A DNA stretch of 64,000 nt, taken from assembly GCA_963575745.1 (NCBI GenBank), contig CAUYUJ010011558.1:1-64000 (forward strand), read 5' to 3'. Under the pieces are notes generated by a model. That model did no database searches and was not told where the DNA came from. It saw only the letters and a program-made list of their open reading frames with translations. Origin of the DNA: Prorocentrum cordatum (lineage: Eukaryota; Sar; Dinophyceae; Prorocentrales; Prorocentraceae). The position numbers and the translations under genes are program-made. Of the stretch, positions 20,801-32,200 are shown one piece after another. How positions within the stretch are numbered: position 1 is the stretch's first letter; every line of letters starts with the position of its first letter.

Positions 20801-23024
20801 CGTGGACTACTATTTCCATACCATATCTGGCAGAGCCAGACTGGACAGGTGGAAAGAGCTGCCGACTGAGGGTGACATCGTCAAAGTACCAGATCCATTA
20901 CCACAAAAATGGTGGGATGATAGTGCAGAGGCTTTACGAGAATGTCAAAAAGAGGCACAACAATGGTACGACGAATTGTACGACTACCGACACAACAAAG
21001 AGTCGGTGGCCACACCAACTGCGATCCGAAAGCATGACGACACTGTCAAGCAGTCATCAAAGACTGCCCAGACGACAACAACGACAAAGCAAGTCGACAC
21101 TCCACGCTCGACTGCAGCATTGACAAGGTCTTGGGTTCTTGACAGTGGTTCTGCCCATCATATTCAGGGAAAACATGAACTTACGCAGACCGAGTCGGAT
21201 CGCATATCTATTCGCGAAGAGCATATTCTGGAAACTGCAAATGGTGATCGTACCGTCAACGAGCACTACGACATACGGCTACCCGAAGTTGGACTGCATA
21301 GTTCAGCCCTTGCTTTACCAGACTGCCCATCATTACTATCAGTTGGAAAATTGATCGAGGTTGATGGCTTTCGACAGCTTTGGGATCCTGAGCTGGGCTA
21401 CATGCTTCAGGATCCGGGGGGCCAATGGTATCAGATTCCAGTCAACAATCGAGTGCCAGAGTTACGACTCGACGACTTAACACGGATACCACCACCACGT
21501 TTATGCACTTCGTCAGCACCCCGCCGTCGTCAGCGAAAGCGTTCATCCGCCCGCTGTAACGACACTTGTTGGTGCTGCAAAACTACAGAGCAACCAACCA
21601 CTGCAGACGAGCTACGACCCCACATAGGGACCTGCCCCAAGAGACCACATGTCGGAGAGGGAGGAGGAGCACGGACCATCACGGTCGAAGAACCTCCCGA
21701 CACAAGAACAGACGAGACCAACGTGGACGCTACCACCGACTCGCCTACGTCTCAGATGCAGTGTTCTCCTCCACAATGCGGGGGGTTCGATATAGCTCAA
21801 GCAGACAACAACATACCGACAGAGACACCCACACGAACGCATCCAGACAACGATCGAGTTCTGCCCAACAGACAAAAGAAACCGATCGACCCGATGCATT
21901 ACATGACTCACAGCCCAAAACATCCCGACTGTGAGATCTGTTCTCGCACGATGGCACAGAATGCCCCGTGTAGACGACAGCGCAAACCACATCCACCGGC
22001 AGACCCCACCGAAGAGGATAACGCCTACGAGGCTTTTGTCCCGAAGAAGTTCGGTGAAGCTCTAACTGCCGACCATATCGTACTGGCCAAAGACGATGCC
22101 GCGGACAAACATGGCGACAAATATGCACTTGTTGTCCTTGACAGATATACTGGCATCTTCATGGCCTACCCAGCGCTACACAAAGACGCAGCTACTACAA
22201 AGGCATCCTTTCAACAGTTCATCGCCGCGAACGATGAGGTGAAGCATATCTACACAGACAATTCTGGAGAGCTTCAGAAAGCTTGCCGCCAATTGGGATG
22301 GAGACACGACACGAGTACGCCACATCGTCCACAGACAAATGGATTGATTGAGCGCGTTGTCAAAATTGTCATCCTTGGTACCAGAGCTGTGTTACATATG
22401 TCTGGTCTGGGACACGAATGGTGGAAAGAGGCCATGCAAGCCTTTTGCTGTGGACACAACTTTGTGCATACATCCACGGGCGTCGCTGCCCTCAACGAGG
22501 AGCATGCAGAAAAGACAGCTCATGAAATAAGATTTGGCGAAAGCTTTCCTGGGCACTGCATACCATTCGGTGCTCGTATATTTTGGAAATGCCTCAACCC
22601 CGAGATTAACAACGAGACTGCAAAGTTCAAAGAAAATACTCGGGAAGGGTTATTCATGGGGTGCCACTTACACTCTGGTGGACGATGGTCAGGTGACTAC
22701 CTTGTTTTGGACACGGCTACATACGCCAAGAACCCTGATGGTGATCTGTGTCATGTGCACAGAGTCAAAGACATCATCATCCCTGATGGCAAGTTCACCT
22801 ACCCCGTGAAAGATGGTACTCTACGACATCATAGCCCTGAGGCACACGACGAGGTGAAGGCATCTACTTCTCGCCCCTTGGGTGACAAGCCAATGCCTGA
22901 TCCTCCACTTTCTTACCCTAAAGAATGGGATGATCCGTCTATGATGACGACGGAAGATAACGCTATTGATATCCAGACATCGGCTTCTGAAGTTGCTGCA
23001 CCAGCGCCGGAGCCAGACTACTGA
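17805..23024 (+). CDS. Gag-protease-integrase segment of the 18-kb element
   Basis: 1739 codons. Residues 1-90 are Ser/Arg-rich. About 95-430 is a long predicted coiled coil. About 500-715 is the Gag core (LLEWQQRVRKNFGAASGRPS to YGWLRQRVLDILEIKQLEKN). Three CCCH zinc fingers follow, with first Cys at about 723, 781 and 804 and last His at 822, in place of the usual retroviral knuckle. Then comes an Arg/Ser and RGG-rich tail to about 985. Protease DSGS is at 1113-1116. Integrase zinc site: HSPKHPDCEIC. Integrase catalytic residues: D1423, D1485 and E1516, with 30 residues between the last two. A C-terminal module carries GRWSGDYLVLD. The listed start is GTG; the true start may be upstream (see 17413). 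It ends at TGA 23022, in frame with RT. Confidence 0.9.
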   Translation: MAEHVATFEELSRPVSAQPQTRYPKVSSDETSHTHGPSRSSSARNRRGAPGPYGERRSSPRTASQRPCTPRDRGHREADAPHLSISDDQLAETSAAGDIAELRDQVETFVSSQYSGLLQSVQTNATDTAAIRRDLDGALGIIDSRIAEDRRIIGELQYQVDREVSHSGERTAMVENLRNYLAQMEQQLVIVRDTGISAVRILHDEIHDQLRNRPTPTEATDLGDVQSQINDLRSYLDHTTATLRTEAHTNSSNLIDMLQRTERVITQRLDATNAVVQPLANRISDIEQRFPGVQDALAELRVGRAQTDQLDSPPTVYDFARLTDRLQEVEKAADHAQLELSQVIHERDTEKVRVESYLARLESEVEAQSARLRACEQRLDRYSQRSRDTDEYTRQKVGQIQEDMTSWTNQLIDHTNDTNIHLRPAADPHRPTAASAEAPQASAGQQRRKSPGAASAAVSAQTRHVSPVRTEPTIDGAPIPSQPVSAVSVHTTTPIKESDTVRVPVLPKITQLLEWQQRVRKNFGAASGRPSKAYAFLCVAEQPECTFEDLQDSGDFESIDCKLATALSDILSSDLRYQIRLIETREHKAGRMLKGRQIYWHILQSYKVTDVDDDLHDFERLKELRMRDEDLQRFITDWDALLLECREVPDPKILESLFRTQIRRHAWMKQDMYEYQRMKMSDPNRTYGWLRQRVLDILEIKQLEKNQNKLRYEHETRSQVNVCVAWKKGNCRNGERCKALHTYSRDWKNNKSSRTSTAGGNPRRSMSFPANHKKPASRPFCFDFAKRNTCTRGDKCNYPHVAQCKDFAQNKCTKGDKCKYAHLAPGAKTPERSPSRPRTSSQDSRGRSPSRGSGSQRSSQRGGFRCASDSRQGRDNRRQYDRSRSTSRRSQDSRSQSRSRYDRSSRSTSRGRDNRGGGRGSPRGRDRSYGSDKGRGKRYPSRGSSRGSPNTRARSPANFRHSRRSDRSYVIRDKTLMANTKATTTSTKIRRRIRFDVRNVDYYFHTISGRARLDRWKELPTEGDIVKVPDPLPQKWWDDSAEALRECQKEAQQWYDELYDYRHNKESVATPTAIRKHDDTVKQSSKTAQTTTTTKQVDTPRSTAALTRSWVLDSGSAHHIQGKHELTQTESDRISIREEHILETANGDRTVNEHYDIRLPEVGLHSSALALPDCPSLLSVGKLIEVDGFRQLWDPELGYMLQDPGGQWYQIPVNNRVPELRLDDLTRIPPPRLCTSSAPRRRQRKRSSARCNDTCWCCKTTEQPTTADELRPHIGTCPKRPHVGEGGGARTITVEEPPDTRTDETNVDATTDSPTSQMQCSPPQCGGFDIAQADNNIPTETPTRTHPDNDRVLPNRQKKPIDPMHYMTHSPKHPDCEICSRTMAQNAPCRRQRKPHPPADPTEEDNAYEAFVPKKFGEALTADHIVLAKDDAADKHGDKYALVVLDRYTGIFMAYPALHKDAATTKASFQQFIAANDEVKHIYTDNSGELQKACRQLGWRHDTSTPHRPQTNGLIERVVKIVILGTRAVLHMSGLGHEWWKEAMQAFCCGHNFVHTSTGVAALNEEHAEKTAHEIRFGESFPGHCIPFGARIFWKCLNPEINNETAKFKENTREGLFMGCHLHSGGRWSGDYLVLDTATYAKNPDGDLCHVHRVKDIIIPDGKFTYPVKDGTLRHHSPEAHDEVKASTSRPLGDKPMPDPPLSYPKEWDDPSMMTTEDNAIDIQTSASEVAAPAPEPDY
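23022..23024 (+). other. In-frame TGA between integrase and RT
   Basis: The only stop between the integrase segment and the RT segment. The next 25 codons are open and reach ATG 23100 in the same frame. It could be a readthrough site controlling Gag-to-RT ratio, or a single recent mutation. Confidence 0.85.
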
Positions 23025-23099
23025 GAACAGCGTGGATATTGCGTCATCAGACACATTCGTACCCCAAGAAAGAAACTATTCATCCCAACGGACGACGTC

Positions 23100-26000
23100 A
23101 TGAATATACCAGTACCTGTTGACCAACTCGACGTGACACGAGATTTCAAAACGACTTCTACTTTCGAGGGCGAAAGTAACTTCCGAGATGTTTGGGATGG
23201 TGTTAGCGCCAACGACCACAGGGAGCTGAGCGAGCCGTGGACAGGCACGATTCAGTTCTATGAGCTTCCAAAAATAACGCCAGACGGCAAAATGGTGGTT
23301 CGTGGACGCGAGACACGTGTGCAGACTACTACACGTCCTGATCACGTTCTTCCCGAGCATTGGAAAACACTTTCCCGTGGACAGCAAAAGAAAGAAATCG
23401 ATTACGCCAACGACGTTAAACGAGCCCGTGAGATTCGTGATCGTGCTGCATTGAGAGTGTGGACAAGACAGGATAAACAGGTCAACAATTTCCGTACTAC
23501 TACATCAGGCGGACCCACATGGAATACTGTGGAACGACGGATTACATACGACACTGACAATGGTGACGTCATCCGCGACGAGAATGTCAAAGGCGTGACA
23601 AACAAAGAAATACTGTATGCCAAATTACCTGGTGGGCCACGTGACATTACCACGGTGCTATACTACCGTCAACTACCACAACAGCACGATGGAGAAGAAC
23701 GTGCTTTGGTATTTGTGGATAATGAAGGAACCGACTTTGGGACTTTGAACCCGCTCATACGCAAGTTCACCCAGTCGGTAGCAATACCAACCATGCCACG
23801 TGAGACCAACTACATGCCGGCACACAGAGATAAAAAACCAGATTCGACATGGTCACGCCCAGCATTAGTTACCAGAAACCTGAGTAAGAAAGAAGTTGCC
23901 GCAGAACCACGTGCACAAGAAGCCCTACGAAAAGAATACGAGAGATTGGAAACGAAACAAACATGGATGTTGGAGACTGTTGCAGAAAAAGCTGACATTG
24001 AGTCACAAGCTATTCGCAATGGAACAAAGGTGCATTTCTTCAATATATTGGAATTATCTTCAGTCAAACATGAAGAACTTCCTCCTGATCTACGTAAATT
24101 CAAGGGCAGAGTGGTGGTTCAGGGCAATACAGGCAAAGATGAAACTGGTTTGGCCGCCATATTCGCCGACGCCGCTTCCAGTGCTTCGCATATAGAGGCT
24201 TCCAAACTTTGCGATGCTACTGCATTATTACCGCAATATGCGGGAGAGCAAAGTGACGCACCTGGAGCTTACACGCAGGCACTATTATACGGCGACGGAC
24301 GAATTGATCCAGTTGATACTTGGATTACTATACCTAAATGGCGACAACCGACATCATGGTCAAAATACAATAACCCAGTGTGCCGATTGCGATTGGCACT
24401 ATACGGACACCCTCTTGCAGGTGTCTTCTGGGAGCGAAAATGCCGTGCATGCTTGGAAAGCGTCGGTTTCGAGCCTATTTCAGGATGGGAATGTGTATGG
24501 AGACACAACAAACTGGGACTGATACTTTCAGTATATGTGGACGATTTCAAATTGGCCGGCCCAGCTCATAATCTACAGACTGGCTGGGATTATATTCGTA
24601 AAAGCGGTATCGATTTGGATCCACCTACTCCATACTCACAATATTTGGGTTGTGGACAACAAGCATATGACGTACCGCAGAGCATCTTCGACAAAAGAAT
24701 GTCCACAATACGCCCTATGCTACCTGCACACAACGAGAAAGAATACAATACGGCAAAACACGTTCGTGGTATTCGACATGACATGCTTGGTTTTACAGAT
24801 CAGTGCATTGAGCGGTACCTGGAATGCGCCTCCAAGCGCGCCCAGGGAACAGGGTCACGTCGGAAACGATCCGACTCGCCGAGGGCTTCGCGATCCAAAT
24901 CGCCATCTTCCTCCGGGTCGGTCGCCAGACCTACTAGTGTGCTCAACGCACGGACAAGATCATCCAGCCCAGCAAAATCGATCGACACAACTTCTACCAA
25001 TACCATACCCGCCACATACCATGATCTACCCGACGCAGAGACCCCTGGCATCGAGGACACCTCCTTCACTGAGTCCGACTATTCAGACGAGGGCGTTCTC
25101 GGCCAGGACGCGGCAAGTGTACTAATGAAGATCCTGTACTTGGCACGTTGCTGTCGTTTCGATCTTCTACATCCGGTATGTATGTTGGCCAGAGAAATTA
25201 CCAAATGGAATACTACATGTGACAAACGTCTACATCGGTTGATATGCTACATCAAAACGACGCGTACACATTGCTTACATGGATGGATAGGCGATTCATC
25301 AGACAAGTTATCCATCATGCTCTTCACTGACGCCTCGTTCGCTGATTGCATTACATCCTCCAAATCCACTACCGGTGTTTTTGCTGCGCTTGTTGGACCC
25401 AATACGTTCTTTCCAGTAAACGCTGTATGTAAGAAACAAACGGTTGTTTCACATTCATCTACTGAATCGGAGATCGTTGCTCTCGATTCCGCACTACGAC
25501 TGGAAGGGTTACCACTACTATCATTCTGGGAAGCCGTGGTGGGAGTTGCCAAAACATGCAAAGAGAAGAATACATGCCTGAGTTGCCATCGACACGTTGA
25601 CCCGGCGATGTGTCCTACATTGGCAGCCAAAAAGAAGCGTAAACCATCGCCTCGCAAGGCACCCCCTACTCGGGGATCTTCTCCTAGCCGTAGGCAACTA
25701 CCGCTAAATACGGATTTACCTACGACTCCAAAGAGACGTACAATATCCCATGAAGGTACCGTACTACACGTGGATCCAGAGCCAGCTCCAGAGATCAGTG
25801 CACCGAAAGTACGACTCATCGTCCTGGAGGATAACCAGGCCGTTATCAAAATTGTCCAAAAGGGACGAACACCAGCACTTCGTCATCTTCATCGTACTCA
25901 TCGTATCAATCTGGATTGGATATGCGAAACATGTCAAATTGAACATATCGAGCTTAAATATGTAGGAACAAAAGAGCAGATCGCAGATATGATGACCAAA

Positions 26001-26213
26001 CATTTCGAGACCAAGAAAGCAGACCTTTGGAAGGACCTCTTGGAACACTCGCTTATTTTTCCTGTTACTCCGATACAATGTCCGCCGATGCGAGGGCCTC
26101 GGAGGCCCGACGGTTTACCTCATGAAGCGGAACCTCCTAAATTGAATGGTTGCCCAGAAATATGCAAGATATTGCTGACGGAAAAAGAAAGATGGGGCGA
26201 GGTAGGATCATAA
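23100..26213 (+). CDS. Reverse transcriptase-RNase H segment of the 18-kb element
   Basis: 1037 codons, ATG start, ending in TAA at 26211. After a linker of about 250 residues comes a copia-type RT: EALRKEYERLETKQTWMLET, FKGRVVVQGN, D386 in SDAPGAYTQALLYGDG (first catalytic Asp), LRLALYGHPLAGVFWE, YVDD at 479-482, and YLGCG. A Ser/Arg-rich insert occupies about 575-640. RNase H follows with D744 (FTDASFADC), E789 (SSTESEIVALDSA) and D911 (VLEDNQAVIKIV), split by a Lys/Arg/Pro insert at about 845-895. IELKYVGTKEQIADMMTK closes the domain. All catalytic residues are present, so the enzyme may be active. It copies element RNA to DNA. Confidence 0.93.
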   Translation: MNIPVPVDQLDVTRDFKTTSTFEGESNFRDVWDGVSANDHRELSEPWTGTIQFYELPKITPDGKMVVRGRETRVQTTTRPDHVLPEHWKTLSRGQQKKEIDYANDVKRAREIRDRAALRVWTRQDKQVNNFRTTTSGGPTWNTVERRITYDTDNGDVIRDENVKGVTNKEILYAKLPGGPRDITTVLYYRQLPQQHDGEERALVFVDNEGTDFGTLNPLIRKFTQSVAIPTMPRETNYMPAHRDKKPDSTWSRPALVTRNLSKKEVAAEPRAQEALRKEYERLETKQTWMLETVAEKADIESQAIRNGTKVHFFNILELSSVKHEELPPDLRKFKGRVVVQGNTGKDETGLAAIFADAASSASHIEASKLCDATALLPQYAGEQSDAPGAYTQALLYGDGRIDPVDTWITIPKWRQPTSWSKYNNPVCRLRLALYGHPLAGVFWERKCRACLESVGFEPISGWECVWRHNKLGLILSVYVDDFKLAGPAHNLQTGWDYIRKSGIDLDPPTPYSQYLGCGQQAYDVPQSIFDKRMSTIRPMLPAHNEKEYNTAKHVRGIRHDMLGFTDQCIERYLECASKRAQGTGSRRKRSDSPRASRSKSPSSSGSVARPTSVLNARTRSSSPAKSIDTTSTNTIPATYHDLPDAETPGIEDTSFTESDYSDEGVLGQDAASVLMKILYLARCCRFDLLHPVCMLAREITKWNTTCDKRLHRLICYIKTTRTHCLHGWIGDSSDKLSIMLFTDASFADCITSSKSTTGVFAALVGPNTFFPVNAVCKKQTVVSHSSTESEIVALDSALRLEGLPLLSFWEAVVGVAKTCKEKNTCLSCHRHVDPAMCPTLAAKKKRKPSPRKAPPTRGSSPSRRQLPLNTDLPTTPKRRTISHEGTVLHVDPEPAPEISAPKVRLIVLEDNQAVIKIVQKGRTPALRHLHRTHRINLDWICETCQIEHIELKYVGTKEQIADMMTKHFETKKADLWKDLLEHSLIFPVTPIQCPPMRGPRRPDGLPHEAEPPKLNGCPEICKILLTEKERWGEVGS
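26211..26213 (+). other. In-frame TAA between RNase H and the third segment
   Basis: The only stop between segment 2 and segment 3. The following 17 codons are open and reach ATG 26265 in the same frame. A second, different stop codon in the same long frame is notable. Confidence 0.85.
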
Positions 26214-26264
26214 TGCGGATTTCAGTGTGTTGGACAAGCTAACCATGAAGGACTATGTGCATGC

Positions 26265-29200
26265 ATGTACCACTATGGCGTACCAGCCGCAGATACTGCG
26301 CCGCGCACACCTCGTTCACGCGCACGTTCACCGCACGGTAGACATCCTCGCCATCCTCCCTCACCTCAACGAGATGCAGAGAGAGTTAGGACATTGATTA
26401 TTCGTTCACACCGCAGCAATTTTACGACTCGAGCTACAAAGCTTACAAGCATCCTGTTTGCCGCTTGCGAGGCGAACATAAGTGAGATCGGTTCTAATCC
26501 CGACCCCTCCATCCACGAGATGGATCAGGCACAGCCGCTCAACCTCGTCGGCTGGCCCATCGGCTACGACAAGGAGTACGACCCGAACGCCAGGGACGAT
26601 GACCGCGTGGGCTTTGCGTACCACGCTCAAACTGGTCGTCCTCGTGATCCCGAAGATGGTTACATATACATACATCAACGGCGTGCCGACCGGAGCGGAG
26701 AATTTGATCTCCGCGTACCCGACGAGTCTTCTATCCGTGAACTTGCCCGCTTCGCGTCCGTCGAGGCTAAGAAATGGGCCAGCACCGAGAGTGGATCCGT
26801 CGGCGGCAACGCCAACTATGAGTACAACACGTTCACAGCTACGCCGTGGCTATCATTCATGCGTGCTATGTGTATGATTTCCAGCCTTTTCAATCGTAAT
26901 CCTTCAGTACAAGATAGTGTTCGTGGACTACATGACCATTTGAATGCGACGATCCCAGGATCAGACCGCAAATGTCCACCATCAAACTTTACTACAATGA
27001 TACTGAAGACGGAGTGGATGATGATTCACAACGATTGGTCCAAAATTGGCAGTGCAGTTCTGGGACAATACACCGAGGACAGCGTTACGGATACGCAAAA
27101 CTATTACAACAATGGTCTGAGTGCACCATCCGATGTATACCAAAACGGATTGGTAACGCCATGCCATGCTCCTAAAATTGATCGTGCAATTGCCAAGCTA
27201 CCTACTCGTCCACCTGGCATCGCCAGGACATCGGATACATCTGGGCACATCGGTCATATCGTCGAGGATAACTTGGTCACCAACACGAGAGCTTTTTCCG
27301 ACCTTACCCAAACAAAGAAGTTCCGCCGCAAGCTTACTACATGGTTGACTGCGCGCGGAGGCTTTGGAAGTATCGGATCAAACTCCAAGACGGTGGCAAC
27401 ACCATCCGACCATCCGAATGGTTGGGTGGCGATATTGGATGATCCACAAGAGACAGAGCGTACCTATCGTTGGACACCATACAACGAGGGCAACGACTTC
27501 TTCGGCGACGCTGCTGACCACATGGGTTCGAATGATCCCGGCATGACTCCTGGCAATGATGTTGACCCATTCGAGCTGGACCACGCAAAATACAGTGCTT
27601 TCTGTGGTGGTCGCTTGGTTTCTACCCTATTGTCAGACAATGGGTGGCACTCCCTCGTACAAGAGGACTTGGGACTACTATTACATCATGCATTTGGGCC
27701 ATCGGGTCATGCGTACAAATGGACCAACTTATACACGGACTCAACATGGATCATGCATCCGAAGAAAGGGGCTAAGGGTGCAAAACACAAGAAGTACCCC
27801 ACTTTCGGCATCGACGAGCTCAACGCTGCCCAGAAGAGAATCGACCTCGCCAAAGCATCAAATACTGCTCTTGTACCGCTATTCATGCCGTGCCTTAACC
27901 GCGCGGAATACATGGGTGGCGCTACTCTTGAGCACCTGTCGACCATGATCCGCGACGACATCATGATGTGGGCATTCTCTTTTGGCAATTACAGGGAATG
28001 GTTCAGACAGAATGACACGCCGATCGGTCAAGATTGCGTTCTCTTGCCTGAAGCTGGTTATGAGGGCGTACGATACGGAATGGAGGAACTACGCAAGCAA
28101 CGTTTCGAGAAAGAGGAAAGCCGTATCAACGCTCTTCTCAACAATCAGTTTGAGAACACTCTCGAGCAGCGCAATATGATCAGGAAGATCCGCGAAGCCA
28201 GAGGCCTCATGTTTCAAAGCGACAACGCTTCCATCAAGAAGTGGCGCGAGCTGAACGAGACCATCTGGGAATACTGGGCCAATGATTTCCCATCATCCAT
28301 AAAACAAAGACACTATCACAGGGGACTCAATGCCATGGTAGTATGGAGTGCGAACGACATCGCATGTGCTAATCCTGGACAGAACACCATCGACATGCGC
28401 CGACATCACAGTCGTGCTCCTACCAACGTACACGAGCTCCAAAAGATGGAATGTGAGGGCGGCGTCCCGACGCTCATGCCCGTGCACGTGCTCGTGGACG
28501 TATCACGTTTTGTCGATGTGATGCAGTATTTCCGCTGCCCCACGGTCATGGGACCTGGAAAAGCAGCGCAATGGGGCGCACACCCGAACTTTGATCACCA
28601 CACGAGCGACTTGATCACTATCATGCAGAACCGTGGTATCACTGTTCTTCCATCCGACCATTGGGTGGATACGTACGACAGGGTTACCCCACAGGCTTGG
28701 CACGCCAAACAGAACAACCATAACATGGCAATGTTTACAACGCAATTCTGCGACGCAGTATGCTATCGCAATTTTTGCGCATTGATACAGTCTCTTCCTT
28801 CTCAGCCATATCCATTCAGGCCGCCATTGCTGACTTCTGTCACGGACAACCAGGCCTACACTCAGGCCAAGGAAATCATGGCAGCCCTCGACTTCAGAGA
28901 AAAGTTGACAAACGAATGGAAAAGAGACCTCAGCCTCACAACATTGATGACACAGACGGCAAACGAGATGGCTCATTGTGCGTGGATGGCGTCATGTGCC
29001 GAGGGCACATTGCCGGCATCACTGCCTGCCGAGACGGGCGACACGACCGAGCCGACTCCTGGAAGGTCTACACGTACGCCAGCAACGGACCCTAGCGATC
29101 TTGACCAAACCCTTCCTGATAATGATCCATGGGTTATGGCATACAATGACTTATTACAGTACCTTATGCTGTTGATCAAAGAATACCCTGGGGCTTGGGC

Positions 29201-32200
29201 ATCTTGGCATTCTCTTGAGAAAGATGAACTTCTAGAACCCAAGATCGTCAAAACAGTTGAAGATGCACATGCAGTCACTTGGGTTGTATTCGAGCAATTC
29301 TTACGTCAGATCAAAGAGTTGGATGGAGACGATAATGCGACCAAATCAAGACTCATTGCAGAAGAAAACAGATTGTCTTCTCACCGCATCGGCCCAGCTG
29401 CCGAGAACGAGAAGAACATCGAGGCATGCAAAACATTCTTCGAACAGAATGCACTGGATCGAGTGGCTTTGGGTCATGACCCCAATGTTCCTACATCCGT
29501 ATGGAGGGCAGCTGATGACGCAGCACAGCCAGCCCCACCAGGCCCATTGCCCGATCCACTGCAACCTGGACCGCAATCGATCAAAGCGTCGCAACCATCG
29601 GCTCCAGAGCCTAAAGCAGAACAACAACCAGCAGATCAGCTCCCAAAAGCTGAGGCGGTACCGATCCCTGATGACGGCACCGACCTTGAGGCAATGGAGC
29701 TGGAGGCAACTCCTGCTGAGGAGGAGCCTTCTCCACATGAGATGAATATATTGTCATGGCAGGACAGTTGTGAGCGTTCCATGCACGAGGATACCAGCAA
29801 GCTCGGGATCTTCGACAACTCATGCACTATTCGCGAATGGAAGGTACAGTATGGCGTCAAAGATGAACATCCATACATGTGCCCAATGTTGCGGGGCACG
29901 AAAGCGACCAATGGATTTGCCTGCATCGAAGACCGAGAGTGGTACGAGCAGCTACTGCATGATGATAGTGTAATTGCTCATGCGCCTGACATTGCACAAT
30001 CTGGTTGTTTCCCAGAATGGAAATGGATACCATTACCACATTACGACGATGTACGTTATGGTCCTGAGCTAATTGATGAAGAATGGATGGGAACAAACAA
30101 ATACATGAGCAAAGACATCACGACTATGTTACGCCATGAGACTCACTACAAAAAGTTTTGGATCAACCAATTTCATGACAGACGTATTAATATCTGGGAT
30201 AAAACAACAAAGAATGATTGGAAGATTCCAAGCAATTGGAAATCATTTAAAGAAATGGTTGAATGGAAATTCCGAGATCGCAAAGAAAGACACAATGGAC
30301 CATCCATGGAAGCGGCAGTGGCACATTTCAAGAAAGACGGTGAAAATGATGGATACACCGATTGGAACGACTACTATCCGATATTCATTATTCGTGCGTT
30401 CCAGAAGCATATTGACCCGCAGAAAAACAGAATCGAGATATACGCCAAGCCGATTCCTGACGGAGGTGACCCCAGCACTTTTGACTGGAACAGCGTTATT
30501 GCTATTCGGTGCGTCGGTGGTCACAGTTGTGTCAACCCATCTTCAAAGCCATGGAACATGGGATGGGAGAGCTTACAGTGGACAGATATCAAATATCTCC
30601 ATCATGGAACAGCATCCCGCGCCTGGAAGAACATACTGAAGACAGGGATCATTCCTGGATATGTTGAACCACACTCTCAGAGAGACAGAACTTATAAACC
30701 ATCGCAGCGATCTGAGGCATTCTTCAGTTCTAGCACATATTTGAACAACGTTCAAAAGAACCCACATACTTCAGTGGAATCGTACAAGTTCAACAGCTAC
30801 AAGAACGAAGTCGAGCTGGTGATCAACATGGAGATCGCCACAAAAGCAGGTTGCAGATTTTGGTTGGGTGCTCAGGGCGCTATCATGACTGAGGACGTGG
30901 TACCCGCTGCGGCAATTATTGCAATTCGCCGCCTCAAACCACACCACATGCATGGCCAGCAGCTGTGGCCAGACGGCGACCCATGGAACTACCCGCCATT
31001 GGCAGCCAGAGAGCCATTGAGCAAGTACGAGATTTGCGCCTGCCTTCCTGGAGAACTTATTGACGATCCACCTGGATTGGCACCTATCGACCCCGACCAA
31101 GACATGGAGCCTCCAAGGATGACGTCAGCATCAGCACCCTCGGCCAGGCCGGGGGCAACCCCTGCTGGCCGTGCATCCGCAGAGGACGCCTTGGACGAGC
31201 AAATAGTACGTGCTATGATCCAGGAGACCAATCACAAAGCAGATGATAAAGAATTGATGATTGCATTATCACATTGTCGTGAAGCTCTTCGACCAATCAC
31301 AGCAAAGATCATGCAAAAAGATTGGGATCGTCGTCCTGCATTTAACGATGTTCGAATGGGCGACTTCATTGTCATTAAGAATTGGGGTTCTACCAAATGC
31401 TTCCACTACGACAACCATTGGCCCAAAGGCGATCACAATACCAAGATTGCCTTGTCCAAGGGACACATATATGGTCCAATCATCCATTTCGGCATCTTCG
31501 ACAAGTTCTTTGCGGTACAAGTACCTATTCTCAACTACGGTTTACGATGGGTAAATATCTGGTATAATGACAAAAGCATGCCCCTCAAGGGCGTTGTATT
31601 TGCATTGCCGATTCGTATCGAAGAACATGCCATCGATCCAACGTGGATGGAGACTGCCCTGAAAGGCCCGACATCTTGCAGCGAGGAGATACTGCAGCAC
31701 AAGGTTAGCGGCAGCTTACCATACCTTGGAATGCCTAGCATCCATAGACCACGTATTCCGCGTACACCACCAAGAAGGCCCGCTCCACGGACACCTGATC
31801 CAGACGAGCTGGTGGCCACACCTGCCGAGGACAACGCTCAGACGGGCGACATTCCTCGACAGGGTACAGCATCATCGCATGATCCACTGATCACCGTAAT
31901 CGTGGACATATCAAATATCGTTCTTACTGCAGGTGAGAAAGCTGCGAACGACAACATGAGGGCAGACCTCTCGGCAGACATCCAAGCAGAAGAGCAGATC
32001 GAGGCAAGCATCCTCGATAACATCATTGATCCGCCATCGAATTTCCTTGATCATCCAGACTACGACCCCGACGAGGATTCAAGATGGATTAGACAGTCTG
32101 ATGATTGCCGCGTGTATTGTTGGACATCGGCGTTATTGGTGGATTCGCCTATGATCAAGATGAGGCAGATCATTGAAATACACAGTGGCGCAGACAGAAT

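Noticed and set aside
19882-21123. 413-codon plus-strand frame inside the gag segment
   Set aside because: Shadow of the Arg/Ser-rich gag region in another frame; the main frame has fingers and catalytic motifs.
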